Origin: Euwallacea fornicatus
Taxonomy: Eukaryota > Arthropoda > Insecta > Coleoptera > Curculionidae
DNA length: 64,000 nt
Reading direction: 5' to 3'
Assembly: GCF_040115645.1 (NCBI RefSeq)
Contig: NC_089563.1
Location: 2,480,001 to 2,544,000 of the forward strand
This document shows, piece after piece, positions 48,701 to 59,720 of this stretch. Within the stretch, counting starts at the first letter, position 1. Every line of letters starts with the position of its first letter. Under the pieces are notes generated by a model, which saw only the letters and a list, made by a program, of their open reading frames with translations, was not told where the DNA came from and did no database searches. Made by a program: the position numbers and the translations under genes.

Positions 48701-51700
48701 CACAAAATTAGTAATAATCATGATATAAATATTCATGTTCTGTCAAATTATGAAAGAGTGCTAAATTTGGCCCAAACGCTGGACAACTGTTATCTACTAC
48801 GAAACGGTCAGTAAATAACGGAAATTGCTGCTTAATAAATCCCATTTAAATTTAATAAAACGATTAAGGTAACCAATTTCATATATAATTTAATCTATTA
48901 ATTAAGTAATTAATAAGTATATGGGTTGTTGAGCATAGAGACTCTTCAGTTTAACTCAAAATTTTTTTTCAAAATTTTTCATCGATTCTCTCTCAACAAC
49001 CATTACATTTTGACTGCAAACATGTACCTTTTGAACACTCAAAAATATTCGAAAAAATAATTCCGCAAATCGAAATAACAGCGAAATCCTCTTTAAACGA
49101 TCCAACCCATTACCTACCTTTATTAAACTGTTGTCTTGTTGGGTACTAACGCAACAAGTACTTGGTACCAATGAAGTCTGAACCACTCTAATGGATGATA
49201 AGAACCTCAAATGGAACCTAAGCTGCTGAGTTACACTGCACTGGACACTAATGTTATGGCGTGCGCGAGGTGGTAGACCGATTTATACGTGGAGGAACCC
49301 CTCCCCGAACGGTGCATCATTAGGTACCATTTATGCTACAGGTCTCTCGGGTCAAGTTCGAAGATTCTGCGATGGTCGTACGCGATCTTCGGTTGAGTTC
49401 CGAGATTTGTAAACGGAAAATTTTCGTTCAGTTCCATTCATTTTGAATACTCAAACGAGGGCTTGAACGTTTGTAATTAAGAATTTAAAGCGGTTTTCGA
49501 AAGTGTTTTTATTAACAATTTAGGAATTCAATATATCAAACTTAGAGTGGACACCCACAGCCTTGGATTGAAAATGGAACGATTAACGAAATCTGGCAAC
49601 ACGAAGATGCTGTTGGGTTTCGCTACTTTGGCAATAATGTCATTGTCAAAATAATTCCAGTGTTGTCAGTACTGAAGGAAATCGCATTAGTAATAGAGAA
49701 ATTAGTTCCCAAACGGTTCCTTAATTTCTAGTAGTAAAACATGAAAAATGTCTTGAAAAAATGTATTTCAAATTGTTCTTTTCCGGCTAAGCATTTTTTA
49801 AAATTTTTTCGGTGCAAAAAACTCAAATAGAAATAAAAAATTCCTATAAGGTTACAATTTTCAAATTTATTAAGCACTTCAAATGCTGCATAACGGGACC
49901 AAAACTTAACTTATGCAGTCATTTGGAATATTAGAATTAAAATAGCATTAGGAAGAAATGCAAGGCACTCTGGCAACGCAGAGCTGCTCCTTTGTTTTGA
50001 AACGTCTATAAAAATGACAAACTTGTCAAAATAATTTTGAAACGAGTTTTTTTCGTTTTTCTCAACGCTCAGAAACATTGGAAAAACACAGAAAGTCCGA
50101 AAAATGCAAGTTGAAAAGAGACAATAAAACTTAATTTTCTAGTGGTGTTATAGCGGATTTCGTGAACCTCAAATTCGTGTGTATTTAAAATCGTTAATCA
50201 ATCAAGCAAGAAAACTGGCAACATGAAGTGTTCTTTTTGCTTAAGAAAAGCTATAGCTATTTGTCATGAGCTGTTGAACTAATACAATGTTGCAAGACCT
50301 AAAAGGTTTTTAATTTAATTGACAATTGTTGCAAGTAAATTTCATAGATAACGTAAAAATTAGAAGTTGACGCCATTGCGACCTGCTCAATTTGGCTTGA
50401 GATTTTGACGCATAGAGATGTAGTTTCCTGCCCCTTTTCCAACCGTTAATATCGCCCTAAAACCTCTCAGCATGTATGTACACGTGTATATACGTGGGGA
50501 GAAATTGAAAGAGAGGACGTCAACGCCGAGTCCCTTTTACGATTCAAAACTGCTCTCGTGACGGCAAAACACTGGCAGAATTGTCAAAGTAACTACAGCG
50601 TTGCCAAATCGCCAGAATTACCTCCGATTCTCGGGAAAATACATTTTTCAGTCATGCACAATATGTTTTGGCGGTAATAAGTGGTTTTTCTATTTCGTTT
50701 TCTATACGTAAACGAAGTGGAATCCAAAACGGATGAATCATATTGCTCATTCGCGACGACAATACCAAAACGACCTCATGACGTAACGAACATTATTTGC
50801 GGCCAATTAAGTTGTGCTTTCACGTATAAGCATGAGACGCAGGTGAATGGTTATTGTGTGTTTATTATTATTATTTCCACTTAGGTGCGCTATTTTAAAG
50901 TCCTTGGCAGTGGCATTAAAGCTATGACCGACATCGCAAAACTAAATTTTTTCTTAAGATTTTTCTCAATGATTTTTTAATGTTTCGCGAAACATTTCTT
51001 GCATTAACCCTCCTATCATCTCTGATAAGGAAGCTTGAAATTGTCGTGTCACTTCCTCGAGATTGATCGTGATTTATGAGGTAGTTCCTACACACTCCAC
51101 TATGCATTCAATTATCCTTCTTCCTCCATGTTGAAGTTTATTGAGAATAAATTATAATAATAGCTTTATTTCTGTATCTCTTATTGTTCCGTGACCTATA
51201 ATTTTTTTCTAATTATAAGGTGTTCTACTTGGGTGTATCTCATCAGCAATTACCACATCGTTATTTCCACCTAAGAGGATGCAAATCCGTATGTTTTTCG
51301 TTCATGTAAAACGTTTTCAATTATATTAATAATTATGCTTGTTAATTGAAATTCTGCCTGGATATCCATTTTATTAAACGCATCTAGCCTGAGATCTCTG
51401 TTAATATTCTAGTACACGTCTACGTCCATTGCCATTTTCATTGTGTTTGCACGGGAGGTTCTAATACCAATTGTAGCTTCATCGATATACCAGAGGTTGA
51501 GGCCAGATCACGACAAACGGAAGTAATTTTTGTCAATTTTATAATTCCAAAAACTGCAAGCTGGTCCTTGATTCATTAAATCCATTGTTTTGAACTTTTG
51601 AAGGTTGCAACGTGCGGTTGTGCTTTACCCACGTTTGTCGGCTACTCCTGAATGACAGGATCATACCCTGATCATAATTGGTTAATGACCGAGCAAATTG

Positions 51701-54700
51701 TGTTCTTTAATTGGGTGTAAATAGGAAAATTTCTTTACTTGATCGTTGGTTGATATCGGATATTGTGATCAGTGGAAATAAACCTCCAGCAGACGTCGCA
51801 CTGTCACAGGCGTTTGAAGTTCACTTCGAGCTCCGAAAGGTTTTTTCCAAATGTCTTGATTGACTTGTCATTTGTCACTTCTCTCTTTTGTCTCGAAATC
51901 TCTCGCGACGACCCGTCAACTCTCGCGGCGTCGTCGGAGTTTTCGAATGAATTGGGAGTGCAGTTTCTGTCTCAAAAAAGATTAGAAGAAACAAGGATAA
52001 GAGCTCGCCCTAAGCACGTCGAATTTTCAGTTTTTTTTTTTCATTTTAAAACCTAATCTTGCATTCCTGCAGAACTTGGCCCAATTTATGGTACCATCTG
52101 CGAACTTTATTCACCCATAAAATGAAGAGTTGCATCGAACGTGCTGGCAATTAAACAGAGATAATTTACAGGGCACTTAAGCAACTGAAAATATCGTAAA
52201 ATCAGTTAGATGTTTTTATACCATGATAATCCCGGTTTATATATAGGATTTACTGCTAAAAATTGTGAGAAATTCCTCGTGCATCCTCGAAGAATGCTTA
52301 AAATAACCTTAAAGATAATATGGGTAATTAAATTATTATGGGAGTGCACATGCATCAAGAATTCAAACAGTAATTTTGTGGCACAATTTAACTGCACAAA
52401 AATTCAACGACCGGTCAGCGGCTTTCACGAGGCAATTTCGAATGCGCCCGTTGAAATTTATATCTCGTAATTTTTTGCAAAGGCCAAAAAGTCTAAAAAT
52501 TTTTATTACAACTTTCAATATTCAGAGCCGGACTAGGTCTTTATGATACGTAAAGAAACGCTCGTTATTAGCATCTGCGAAAAAATAATTATAGCGGCCC
52601 CTAGAGACCAATTAAAAATGTTTGTTTCTAATTTTGGGATATCCACATCGTATATTATCTCGATTTTTAAGGTCAAATCGTACGATCATGGCTCAAAAGT
52701 CGGTAAATATGAAATAAATGTAGAATGATTCATGTGCCCTTCTGATTAAGTTGAACCGATTTTTAAATCATGATTGCACCCCTAAAGGCAAACTTTAGAA
52801 AAGGCTCTTTCACAAAACCCGAAATGTATAGCTCTAGTACTGGAAATTCAGGGACGTACTGGGCCGGTTTCCAAGTGACGCGCCTCAATGAAAATTTGCT
52901 GTCCAAGTTTTTTTACTGAAAAGAAGTCGTAACCGCTTCTGAAGACTATTTACGCGAATTTTTTAACGTGTTTTAGAAGGCCTAAAATTATTTTGCAAAA
53001 CGTACGGTTCCGACCCTGGGGCCGGGTCGTACTAAGCCGACATTTAAAGGGACCGACCTTGACAGAAATTTATTTTCCGACATCTTCCACGGAAAGTCGG
53101 CTAAAGCCACCCCTGGAAACTAACGTAACTAATTCAGTATTTTGCCATATTTTTCAAGTTTAAAAGATTAAATGGGTAGTTCCGATACAGGAAAAACTGA
53201 GTTGTATAAAGCTGACTTTCAAAGTGACATAATTAAACAAAATGTTTATTGTTGAAATTCGCCTCTAAAAATAAATTTAAGTCCCCCCTGAAAGCTGGTT
53301 ACACCGGCTTTTTAAAAATCTAATTTCCAAGTTTAAAAAATTCTTTGCAAAATCCTAAACGGGTAGTTCCACCATTACTCAACGAGATTGTGTTAGGCAG
53401 ACTTCCAAACCGAGACAACTTTGAAAATATTTTCTCTGGAAACTAGTTTTATCGATTGTTTTAGCGTTTTTCCAAAACTCCTTCGGAAAATTTGAAATGC
53501 GCACTTCTAACACTGGAAAAAATCCTTTATAAAATTTATGGGTCTGATTCGTCGAAATCAGGGTCGTCCTGTGCAGATTTCTGCAACAGATTAACTGAGG
53601 AATAATTCGCAGGCCAACATTACCCTTTTAAGATATAGTTGCCCCTGAAAATGTGTGACGTAATTTGTATTCGTGTACGTGCAAAGCTTGGAAATATTTT
53701 TGCAAAATGTGATTGCAATTCTGAAAAATCAGGGCTGTATCGGGCAAACCTTTGAATTTGAGCGATTCGGTCCAGAAACTCCCAACTTTTGAAATAAATG
53801 ATAATTTCTCCTGAAAATTAGTTACGAATATTATTTCTATTGTTGATCCGTAGGGGGTCAACTGTCTGAAACTTAAAATTTAATTTTTTTTTTTAATTTC
53901 TAAATTGCCGGGAATGAAACATAAATTTGGCCTAAAAAAAGCAATTTTCTGAAATATCCAGCATACTTCTGGTAACTTTGCTGAAAACGAACGTGTTATG
54001 CCCCTTCTCTTTGTCGCGAAAAAAATGTTCTGAAGACAATCGGCCTGATGCGCAGTTGATCAGGTAGTGTGGGATTCACCGAAGCGCTAACCCACTAATC
54101 ACCTTGGGATCAAAGAACCTTCTCCAATTCCAGAATTTTCCCTAAGGAATACATTACCAAGGTCGGAGAACACTGCGAAGAGCTACTACGTGCTCCACTT
54201 ATCTTCTCTTGGTCGATTTCGCATTCTTCGTTATTTTTTTACAATATCTACTTTCTCTTTGGGTCCTTTCGGTGCTGTTGTATTTCTTTTCGCCCTTTGT
54301 GTAACCGAGAGGGCCTCCGTGGTGGCCTCTCACTTCCCCATGCTGGATTTGCATCCTTTCAAGGCGCGAAGTAACGCCACTGCTCCTCTTTCCAATCACT
54401 TCGTTCACGCCCTTCTGGTCCAGTATTGCATTGTTATCGATCCTGAATGATTTATTCGAGAGAAACATTTCCCTTTTTTTCTCTTATTACGTACCTAGGT
54501 AAATGTCAAATTTACACTCAGATTCAAAGAGCAGTAATCCTCCATTACTTAATACGGTTTTACTTTTGGTATTATCGTCTTACTCATCATGAAACGGCGG
54601 AGGTGCAAATGGCATAAATTGAATTAAGGTTACGATGGTAATGCATAAACATACCATAAACAAATGACCAGAGAAAATTTCCATCTGCAGGGTATCTAAA

Positions 54701-57700
54701 AAGTTCAAGGCTTAGTTTGTGTGCTTAAACTGGACGAAAACATCATGTTTAGTTCGGTTACCATCAGGTGTGGTGGCAAGGCTTATAGGCAGGAAGTACG
54801 TAATTACTGCAATCTTCTTACAGAATTGCTGGCATATATTTTTGATATGCTTGCAGGTTTATCAGCCCACCACTAGTCCCTAAAGAAGCGATAACTCGCA
54901 CCGAAATCGCTAACTTTAAGGCTTTTACACACATGATATGTCAGTTTTGACCTGCGTAAATTTAATAGCGTATTGGACGTCCAAAAATAATCTCAATTTA
55001 CTGTAAAACCAACGTCCAACAAGGCCTCCGCTAGTAGATACAGAGTGTCCAAATTTAATTGAACGAATGGAAAATATTCAATTTCTTCGCCAAGGGCTTT
55101 AACGAAATTTTGGAGGCGTCGATGGCTATGTACGACGCATATGTTTTACTGGGAAAAAATGTGTTTTAGCTCTCTCAGTGGCGCGCCTCCTTCCATGTTA
55201 GAAGGTATTTTTTGAGGAAAAGCGGCTTTTCGGGAAATTACAATTATCCTTGAATTCCTGGTTCAATTCTGGAGAGAGAGTTTCTATTGAAATTTTCCCA
55301 CCCGGCCCACCGGTTCTGGGTAAAAAAATTTTAATAATTTTAATGCACGTTCAGTTCGCTTATGCATTAATGTTAACTTGATGCCTACACAATAACAACT
55401 TTTGGCGTGGAAATATTCAAGATTTAACCGTACTTTTAAACAAATAGGGCAAAACGTTTATTTTATTTTAAAATTTCCGACAAAGTGTCGGTACCATTAC
55501 GTTTTAATTATTAATTTAGAACGCGCATTAAAATTATTATTATTTTTTTAATTGGGAGCCGTGGCTCGGGGCGAGGCTATTCACAGGTGTCCCATTTTCG
55601 TCTAAAATATCAAATAGAACAATACTTTTTATCAATAGGTTTACCGAAGGAAATTAGCGCCGCTTTAGCTAGCCAGGACGGCGTCCAGCGGTGCCCCCTA
55701 TTGACTGTACTGAAACTGACAGCGCCGGCTTGTTTGCCACATCCGAAAGTCCCCAGATACCAAATTCCAGTACCGCAGGTCAGGAGACCGTGACCATGTG
55801 AGAGAAAAATAAAAGTGGAATTTAAATTTTAACACCCCGTACATTTGCTAATATTAACCTTCGGAATACGAGATCTGACGTCAGAAATTTGCCGTTGCTC
55901 TTCACCCCACCGCTTGCGGAACAACATACACGACAAACTGACGTCATTTTTGGGCGTTCGATGGGCGATTGAAGTTGCGCGAGTTAAAACCGAAACACCC
56001 TGTATATTCTACATCTAGGAACGATACTGTCGCAGCACTGGATTGCAATGAAACCTGCAAACGTGCATCTTTCACCACAATCCCAGCAACCCAAGTTAAC
56101 CTTCCTACATAACAAAAGTTTAATTACAATTAATTATCTATTCGATTACTGTCCTGCGGTTCACGCCTTTCCGTGGAGTGTGGTGCATTCAAAGCAACAT
56201 TAGCAGCATGCAAATACCGCTCGTTTTATTACTTGTTAATGAACCCATGCAAGTAATATCAATAAGGAAACGTTAGTCGATCTGACATTTTACGACTTGG
56301 TTTCATTAGTGCACGTACGGAACAAGGACAAACTGTTTCTTGGCTTCTTTCCAGAATCGATGTTTCTTCGTCCAAAGAAATAATCATCCTATTTAGTCCA
56401 ATCGAGAGGTATGTAGAGTGCTTATTCAATTAACAAGATTTCCTATGTATACGAATGACGGTCATGAAAGGATGTCCGAAATGAATTCGTATTGATGCCT
56501 GAGAACGATTTGTTCCTTAATTTGGACGGTACAAAAGTGATGACACCGAGGTCAACAACTGGATAAAAATTCGTTCATACACTGGGTTAGGATTTTATTA
56601 CTTCAAATTGGGGGGACATGGGCCCATATGAAACGTAGAAGACTGTAGAAAGTAGGGCGCTTTGAAGAAGATTGCATCTTTGAAGTCAATTTTTTAATGG
56701 CGGCCAATCTACGAGAGCCAAAATGAGGTCATTTGCTTTTAGAGCGGTTGCGAATTTTACGACCTCGTTTCCAGGATTTTTGAATGATTCAGTCTCCGTC
56801 GGTCAAAAATACGGGAAATTTCTTTACTAGAACGTACACGCAATTGAATCCATAATATTTCCCATTAATTTGCGGTCGTTGATGATACTTACCCACTCAA
56901 TCTTGTTGTGGTGCTCGAGAATATGAATCTGGCCTTGGTGCAGATGCACGTGATTTGAAAATTGCGTTGTATAATTTCGCCTATTCTTCACATTATCAAC
57001 CTTGTTTTGAGGCAGTTAAGAAAGCGGTCAGGGGCAATCGCAGGGTGATGAGGCAGAAACTGCAGTTTCCCTTTCAACTTTCAAATCTTCTATGGATTTT
57101 GAGATCCACTTCGAGAGCCGGGAACTATTCTTCTTGCAGATTACCCCATGTATTTTGGCACATTTCAAAACTCCGTATCACGAGGATTAGGTCCATTCCA
57201 ATACTTTTCCATAACCGTTTTTTAGATTTCGAGCCGGAAAGAACTTGTTACAAACTAGAAGTTTTGTTATCCAAAAGGGCTTTAACGGTCGTTTGTCACT
57301 TTAACCCACCAAAAGTGAAACATTTCTTGTTTGGAAAAATTACTTCTTTAATGTTGTAATGCGTGTTTCTTCACGAAAAAGTGAAAATTTCTAATTTATT
57401 TTCCATCTAAGCACCTGCAAGCTCTCGAGACCGTGAAGTGAATAAAGTACTGGCTTTTGGAAAGAAAACAGTCCAAAAATGTAATAAATGGTATAATGAA
57501 ACCTAAACTAAGCCTAGCCAAATCCAGAATATGCATTTTAGCTGTTTTTCTTGTTTTATTGTACCCCACGCAGTGTATCTTATGCACTTCACGGTTCTGA
57601 AAGCTTGTAGACACTTGAATCGAAAATAATGAAAAAAACCGCAATTTTGTGTAAAGCGTCACATACTACAATATGAAAGAACACATTTTTTAAAAGAAGA

Positions 57701-59720
57701 AACCATTGATTTTTGGTGGGTTAAAATGACACGGACCCTTTTTGTTTTCTAAATCGCCCTGTATATTTCAAAGCGACACATCATAGGGATTGTCTCAGAT
57801 ACAACCATCCCCTTCTTCCTCTAAAAAGATTTAGAGCCTCAATCAAACAAATTTATCCAAAACCCGGATTTTCAGTTTCGTCATATTTCGACGGCCAAAA
57901 AGTAATTTATCCAAAAATGTTTTTTTCTGTATATTATTGAACACTTAGGGCCTTCCAGAACTTTTATACGCGTCCCGTGTGTGCTCTCGTGCAATTCTTC
58001 CATAGAATTTCAGGTAAAAATTTGAGCAACATAAAATCCTGAAAGCTAAACGATTCTCTCCCGTGTGGCAACATCGCACTTTGAAATAAATGAAAGTTGT
58101 ATTGTTCCCATTATTAAATGAGTTTGTGACTTTGACAGTTTTTTTATAAATTTGTTCAACAAATCTGCAAATTATGTTAGTGATGGTTCAAGTGTTGTAT
58201 AAAACTCCAGAAGATTCTTCCGCAATGTTTGGAACTTAAGAACCATCTTTTCAGAGAGCAGAGGTGAGTCAAGCAACATTAGTTAGAGGGTCGGAATGAA
58301 GAAAAAGAATGGGTTGCTAGTTCTTTCGAAAATTAACGTCAAATTAAAATCCCAGATGTAGGTTACGCTACTGAGTTACGTAGTATTCGAAAACGCTAAA
58401 AATTGGCAATTTCCAGGACTTGCCGAAGTTGATTTTCCAAATATCAGAAACCTAGACGCCTGCGCATCATGACTAAAAAAAAGAATGTTGCATTTTTCCC
58501 ATTTTGACAACATCTGCGCGGATCTGGTCAAGTTCGTGCGGCGTATGCGCTGTAAATATTCGGTCATCTTGTGAGCTCTTGTTCTGAGTTTCTCTCGGTC
58601 GATCATTTAACTCGTTCTCCGTTCTCGGCCAATTTCAAACTGGGGACCTCATTAGGAAACAGGAAAATTTTGAAGAACCAAAATTCGTAATACCGAAAGG
58701 GGTTCCAACTCTCTTACGCGTCACCCTGTATTTTTCAAAACGGACTGAAGTGCGACTTTCCTATAAAAGTTTGCAAATTCTGAGGCTCGAGCGTGAAATC
58801 ATAGCAATGCGTCTGAATTCTTAAACCCGACAAACAATGGCGTTTGGTCTGGTACGATTTACTATTATGGTGAAGTGAGTTTTTTCACGACTTGCCCATT
58901 GTCCCATGGCACAAGAAACTATTAATAATTCAAAAGCGGCATCTAAAATGGGTTGATGGGACTATAAAGTGCGTTCTCTATGAGACGAGCTTTTACGACC
59001 GAGGGGCCTTCGCTCCGGAGGAGAAAAACTCGGTCTTCTCAAAGGAAATGGCTACTTATAAATAGTTTCGCAATCGTAGACATAAAAATGGCCGATTTGT
59101 GTGCACATCAACTTGATTACCCACTCTGTCAGCTAACGACGAGATCAACTCGAAATGCTAATAATTTCTATCTTCAGATGGGATCAGGATCTTTTGCTAC
59201 GGTGCTTTGGTCTATTAATACGACGATACTGGTTTATTTTTATTTACCAGGTAGTACTTATTAACATAATAAAGCAGGAGAATGACTCTGGTAATAAATG
59301 CCATAAAATTGAATCTCTAATTTTATTTCTTCAGAAGGTTGCCTTGGACTTGCACCCTCGCGAAGCCACTCCCAGCAAAGTGATCCTGCCCGAGGGGGTT
59401 TTTCTGGGCATCTCCTCCAAGGATCTTCTGCTCAGGCTTTTAGAGGTGCAACCCCAAAAGAGGCTTCACTCGGTGCGAGCATTGGGAACTGTGGCTTTCT
59501 TTAAGGGCTACGACATTGAAGAGGTGGGAGGAAAAAAGGTACGAAACCAGGTTGATGGTGCGTTCTCCTTAATCCAGTGTGACGTTTTCAGTGCAAGGCC
59601 AAAACTTTACTGGTCAAACACTATGGTGCGGATTATCAGAGGAGAAAGGACAAAATTTCATCCTTTGAGGACTTCGACGAGGTTCTTATTGATGACGTTC
59701 CGGCAGAGGAACGGTGCTAA
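24724..59720 (+). CDS. S6KL: S6KL-type AGC serine/threonine kinase spanning 35 kb
   Basis: Nine coding exons: 24724-24807, 24888-24991, 28032-28260, 28316-28439, 28592-28699, 29722-29880, 33292-33380, 59335-59538, 59592-59720. All phases agree and give 409 residues. The N-terminus MGNKSTRDS fits an N-myristoylation signal, suggesting membrane attachment. Kinase landmarks: loop ISRGAFGKIY (its first Gly position is Ser), Lys133 in FALKVL, catalytic YRDLKPEN (Asp228), DFG at 246-248, CGTPKYMAPE, DWWSLG, and closing PQKRL. The distance from DWWSLG to the final Arg is normal for AGC kinases, so no exon is missing in the 26-kb intron 7. The HNAGVIYRDLKPEN and KWLPLGRTTRT stretches fit S6KL / RPS6KL1 better than S6K, RSK or PKG. 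In flies S6KL restrains neuromuscular synapse growth. ATG101 lies in intron 6 and a secreted-protein gene in intron 7. Confidence 0.92.
24992..28031 (+). other. S6KL intron 2 (3 kb), no nested gene seen
   Basis: AT-rich intron between the N-terminal exon and the first kinase exon. Only short shadow frames are present. A TATAAAAG at 27673-27680 could mark an internal promoter, but nothing else supports this. Confidence 0.7.
29082..29255 (-). repeat. Solo arm of the foldback repeat family
   Basis: It shares with 38470-38757 the sequence around TTAAACCrGAAGyGCTAGA, the CATCGACTC / AATCGACTC stretch, CCTCCAAATTT and the terminal CTTGAATC-CGGTATA. It runs in the same direction as the right arm of the 37.6-38.8 kb element. 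It lies in S6KL intron 5. Confidence 0.7.
30152..30814 (+). CDS. Atg101: Autophagy protein ATG101, intronless, nested in S6KL
   Basis: A single 220-residue frame, almost the human length (218). It matches ATG101 throughout: MNARSQVFELTLEGRQ, STVGFTDVDCDFIDLTYV, QISLEFF, CIPWEVWTVRL, VMNRHEYLPKLP, DVQPYLFKM and the end TMRKFIRESLNL. ATG101 is a HORMA-fold partner of ATG13 in the ULK1/Atg1 autophagy-initiation complex and protects ATG13 from degradation. The WF-finger motif, W110-P111-F112 in human, reads Y110-L111-F112 here. The gene lies in S6KL intron 6 on the same strand, with its own leader; no introns and no poly(A) tract follow. The frame is fully open, so it is most likely the functional gene, though a retrocopy origin cannot be excluded. 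Confidence 0.95.
   Translation: MNARSQVFELTLEGRQADEAVASIFHTILFHRCLGKFMYTNESSYSVSTVGFTDVDCDFIDLTYVCCSSNTLNRHVKQEISNFSEQLRSNESSGTGQISLEFFQCKPSRYLFIQRECIPWEVWTVRLQLITLENEVERQLCRERVGDHLTDKILYITDVMNRHEYLPKLPSRTEMDEVFDSSYPDVQPYLFKMNYSISGPSSAPTVGSTMRKFIRESLNL
30815..33291 (+). other. Rest of S6KL intron 6, ATG101 3' UTR then AT-rich sequence
   Basis: ATTAAA variants near 31007 could end the ATG101 transcript. An 86-codon minus-strand frame at 32729-32989 starts without ATG and contains AATAAA, so it is not called a gene. No other exon was recognised. Confidence 0.55.
36612..36870 (+). repeat. Dispersed repeat with CAGGGCG edge
   Basis: It starts with ACAGGGCGATCC and includes AAGATGGCGGCACTTCCGGTT, ACCGGAAGT and an ACGCCCTATATTTTAT stretch. 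The last part resembles ATGCCCTATAAATTTT in the foldback arm at 37780. Probably a relative of that family. Confidence 0.5.
37601..38757. mobile_element. 1.16-kb foldback element with inverted arms of about 285 bp
   Basis: The left arm (37601-37881) starts TATACCAGGTGATTGAAGAA. The right arm (38470-38757), reverse-complemented, starts TATACCGGGTGATTCAAGAA. They stay similar to their inner ends (GTCGAGCTACGCCACTG on both). The 590-base centre is AT-rich and carries no transposase frame. This is a non-autonomous foldback/MITE-like structure or two copies inserted head to head. No target duplication was identified at the ends. Confidence 0.75.
39757..39762 (-). terminator. Poly(A) signal of the nested secreted-protein gene
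   Basis: AATAAA on the minus strand, about 450 bases after the stop at 40210. No earlier AATAAA was seen on that strand. Confidence 0.5.
40210..41364 (-). CDS. Secreted Glu/Pro/Ser/Ala-rich protein with KAAEP repeats
   Basis: A 384-residue frame starting MKLLVSLLLVATAMAYPLG. The first 15 residues are a clear signal peptide with likely cleavage after A-M-A. The rest has no visible Cys, domain or membrane segment and is dominated by Glu, Lys, Pro, Ala and Ser, so it should be disordered. It has a Ser/acidic block near residues 64-80 (SSDSSSTSSEES) that offers SxE-type phosphorylation sites, and four tandem KAAEP units. A good acceptor (TTTGTTTCAG) lies directly before the ATG, so the open frame upstream of it is intron and a 5' UTR exon must exist further right. 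Long frames on the plus strand here are shadows of its biased composition. It lies in the kinase's intron 7, opposite strand. Function unknown; matrix, cuticle, silk or gland roles are all possible. Confidence 0.82.
   Translation of the reverse strand: MKLLVSLLLVATAMAYPLGESEEKPKEPLVISDSYSSVSKSDEAKHDLEKTLQRDSASSDSSSTSSEESAESSEQKAEPSKQADKSIQAPLRDPEVPLELKGDVLELLVTTVEPDLKAELEPKLAEPKAAEPKAAEPKAAEPKAAEPVPAELPKLEEPLPTLKKVEIHVNPQTKTFEVEKKEETKAAEESVTESIAEKSLIDEKPLALPAQAQSDEKSAAASEIKEDIVALPSEQKVEIPAAVEEKTPELRSTIQEEKKEEPSEPIPEKKAKSEDLKSEENSSLVPQEESSTQPIAEPTSEQPKSESDETLRLEELQKVADQIATDAKAVAEEKLPEGKSAEPEAKPIAQPAADVPAAVSQDQSHEDQKIEAKPEQPAESASSS
40930..40991 (-). repeat. 15-bp tandem repeat encoding KAAEP x4
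   Basis: Four near-identical 15-base units in frame in the secreted-protein gene, differing at only one or two bases. This is the kind of array that changes copy number by slippage. Confidence 0.8.
44539..45018. mobile_element. 480-bp MITE with 130-bp inverted repeats and TA duplication
   Basis: Left arm 44539-44670 and right arm 44889-45018 are inverted copies, about 90% alike, both containing CACGGAGTTTTAGCGAGTGC and GTGCGAGGGAGACAGGCTAC. TA dinucleotides flank both outer ends (44537-44538 and 45019-45020), as expected for a Tc1/mariner-type insertion. The element tips read CCTTTTTCGCTG and TCTTTTTCGCTG. The centre has no coding capacity. Apparent ORFs here are parts of the arms. Confidence 0.88.
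46605..46870 (+). pseudogene. Degraded coding relic, copy 1
   Basis: One frame reads EDDLSDSSLKEQLGP through NRKSFPTQKIAHI to a stop; the neighbouring frame then continues IRDSSGSEKGPSTS and RRIPYYSAD. Copy 2 at 60.3 kb reads KRSFPTREIRRSLRDSSGSE without the break, so this copy carries a small insertion that shifts frame. The original protein is unknown; a transposon-encoded (for example gag-like) protein is the simplest guess. It lies in S6KL intron 7. Confidence 0.5.
48113..48156. repeat. AT-rich palindrome of about 44 bp
   Basis: ATAACATTTATATAAATATA is mirrored by TATATAAATTTATGTTAT around an (AT)n core. The CA/GT steps in the arms mean it is more than a plain AT run. It could form a cruciform. 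Confidence 0.6.
49590..50620 (+). repeat. Degenerate direct repeats with CTGGCAAC core
   Basis: CTGGCAACACGAAG, CTGGCAACGCAGAG and CTGGCAACATGAAG occur at about 49593, 49972 and 50216. The first two are followed by TTGTCAAAATAATT, and a weaker copy lies at about 50570. Spacings are irregular (about 380, 245 and 355). Confidence 0.4.
52780..53990 (+). repeat. Degenerate tandem array, unit about 150-210 bp
   Basis: A head motif (CCCTGGAAACTAACG type) recurs at 53111, 53286, 53434, 53642 and 53809. A second motif follows each (GGGTAGTTCCgATAC and variants at about 53178 and 53363, weaker at 53511 and 52840), as does a CAAAAT-rich link. Units are strongly diverged. No frame runs through it. Confidence 0.55.

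Larger units (their letters stand above)
33381..59334 (+). other. Giant S6KL intron 7 (26 kb), mostly repeats
   Basis: The donor AAG|GTAAGT at 33380 and the acceptor TTCTTCAG at 59334 join in phase 0 to give a normal kinase C-lobe. The intron holds one convincing gene (40210-41364, minus), the foldback element at 37.6-38.8 kb, the MITE at 44.5-45.0 kb, a coding relic at 46.6 kb, degenerate tandem arrays at 49.6-50.6 and 52.8-54.0 kb, and dispersed CAGGGTG-edged repeats. The remaining stretches show no gene I can support. Confidence 0.75.

Noticed and set aside
56955..57359. 134-codon plus-strand frame
   Set aside because: It has no ATG-led start in good context and no family match; part of it (CCCACCAAAAGTG) recurs inverted at 57.7 kb, suggesting repeat DNA.
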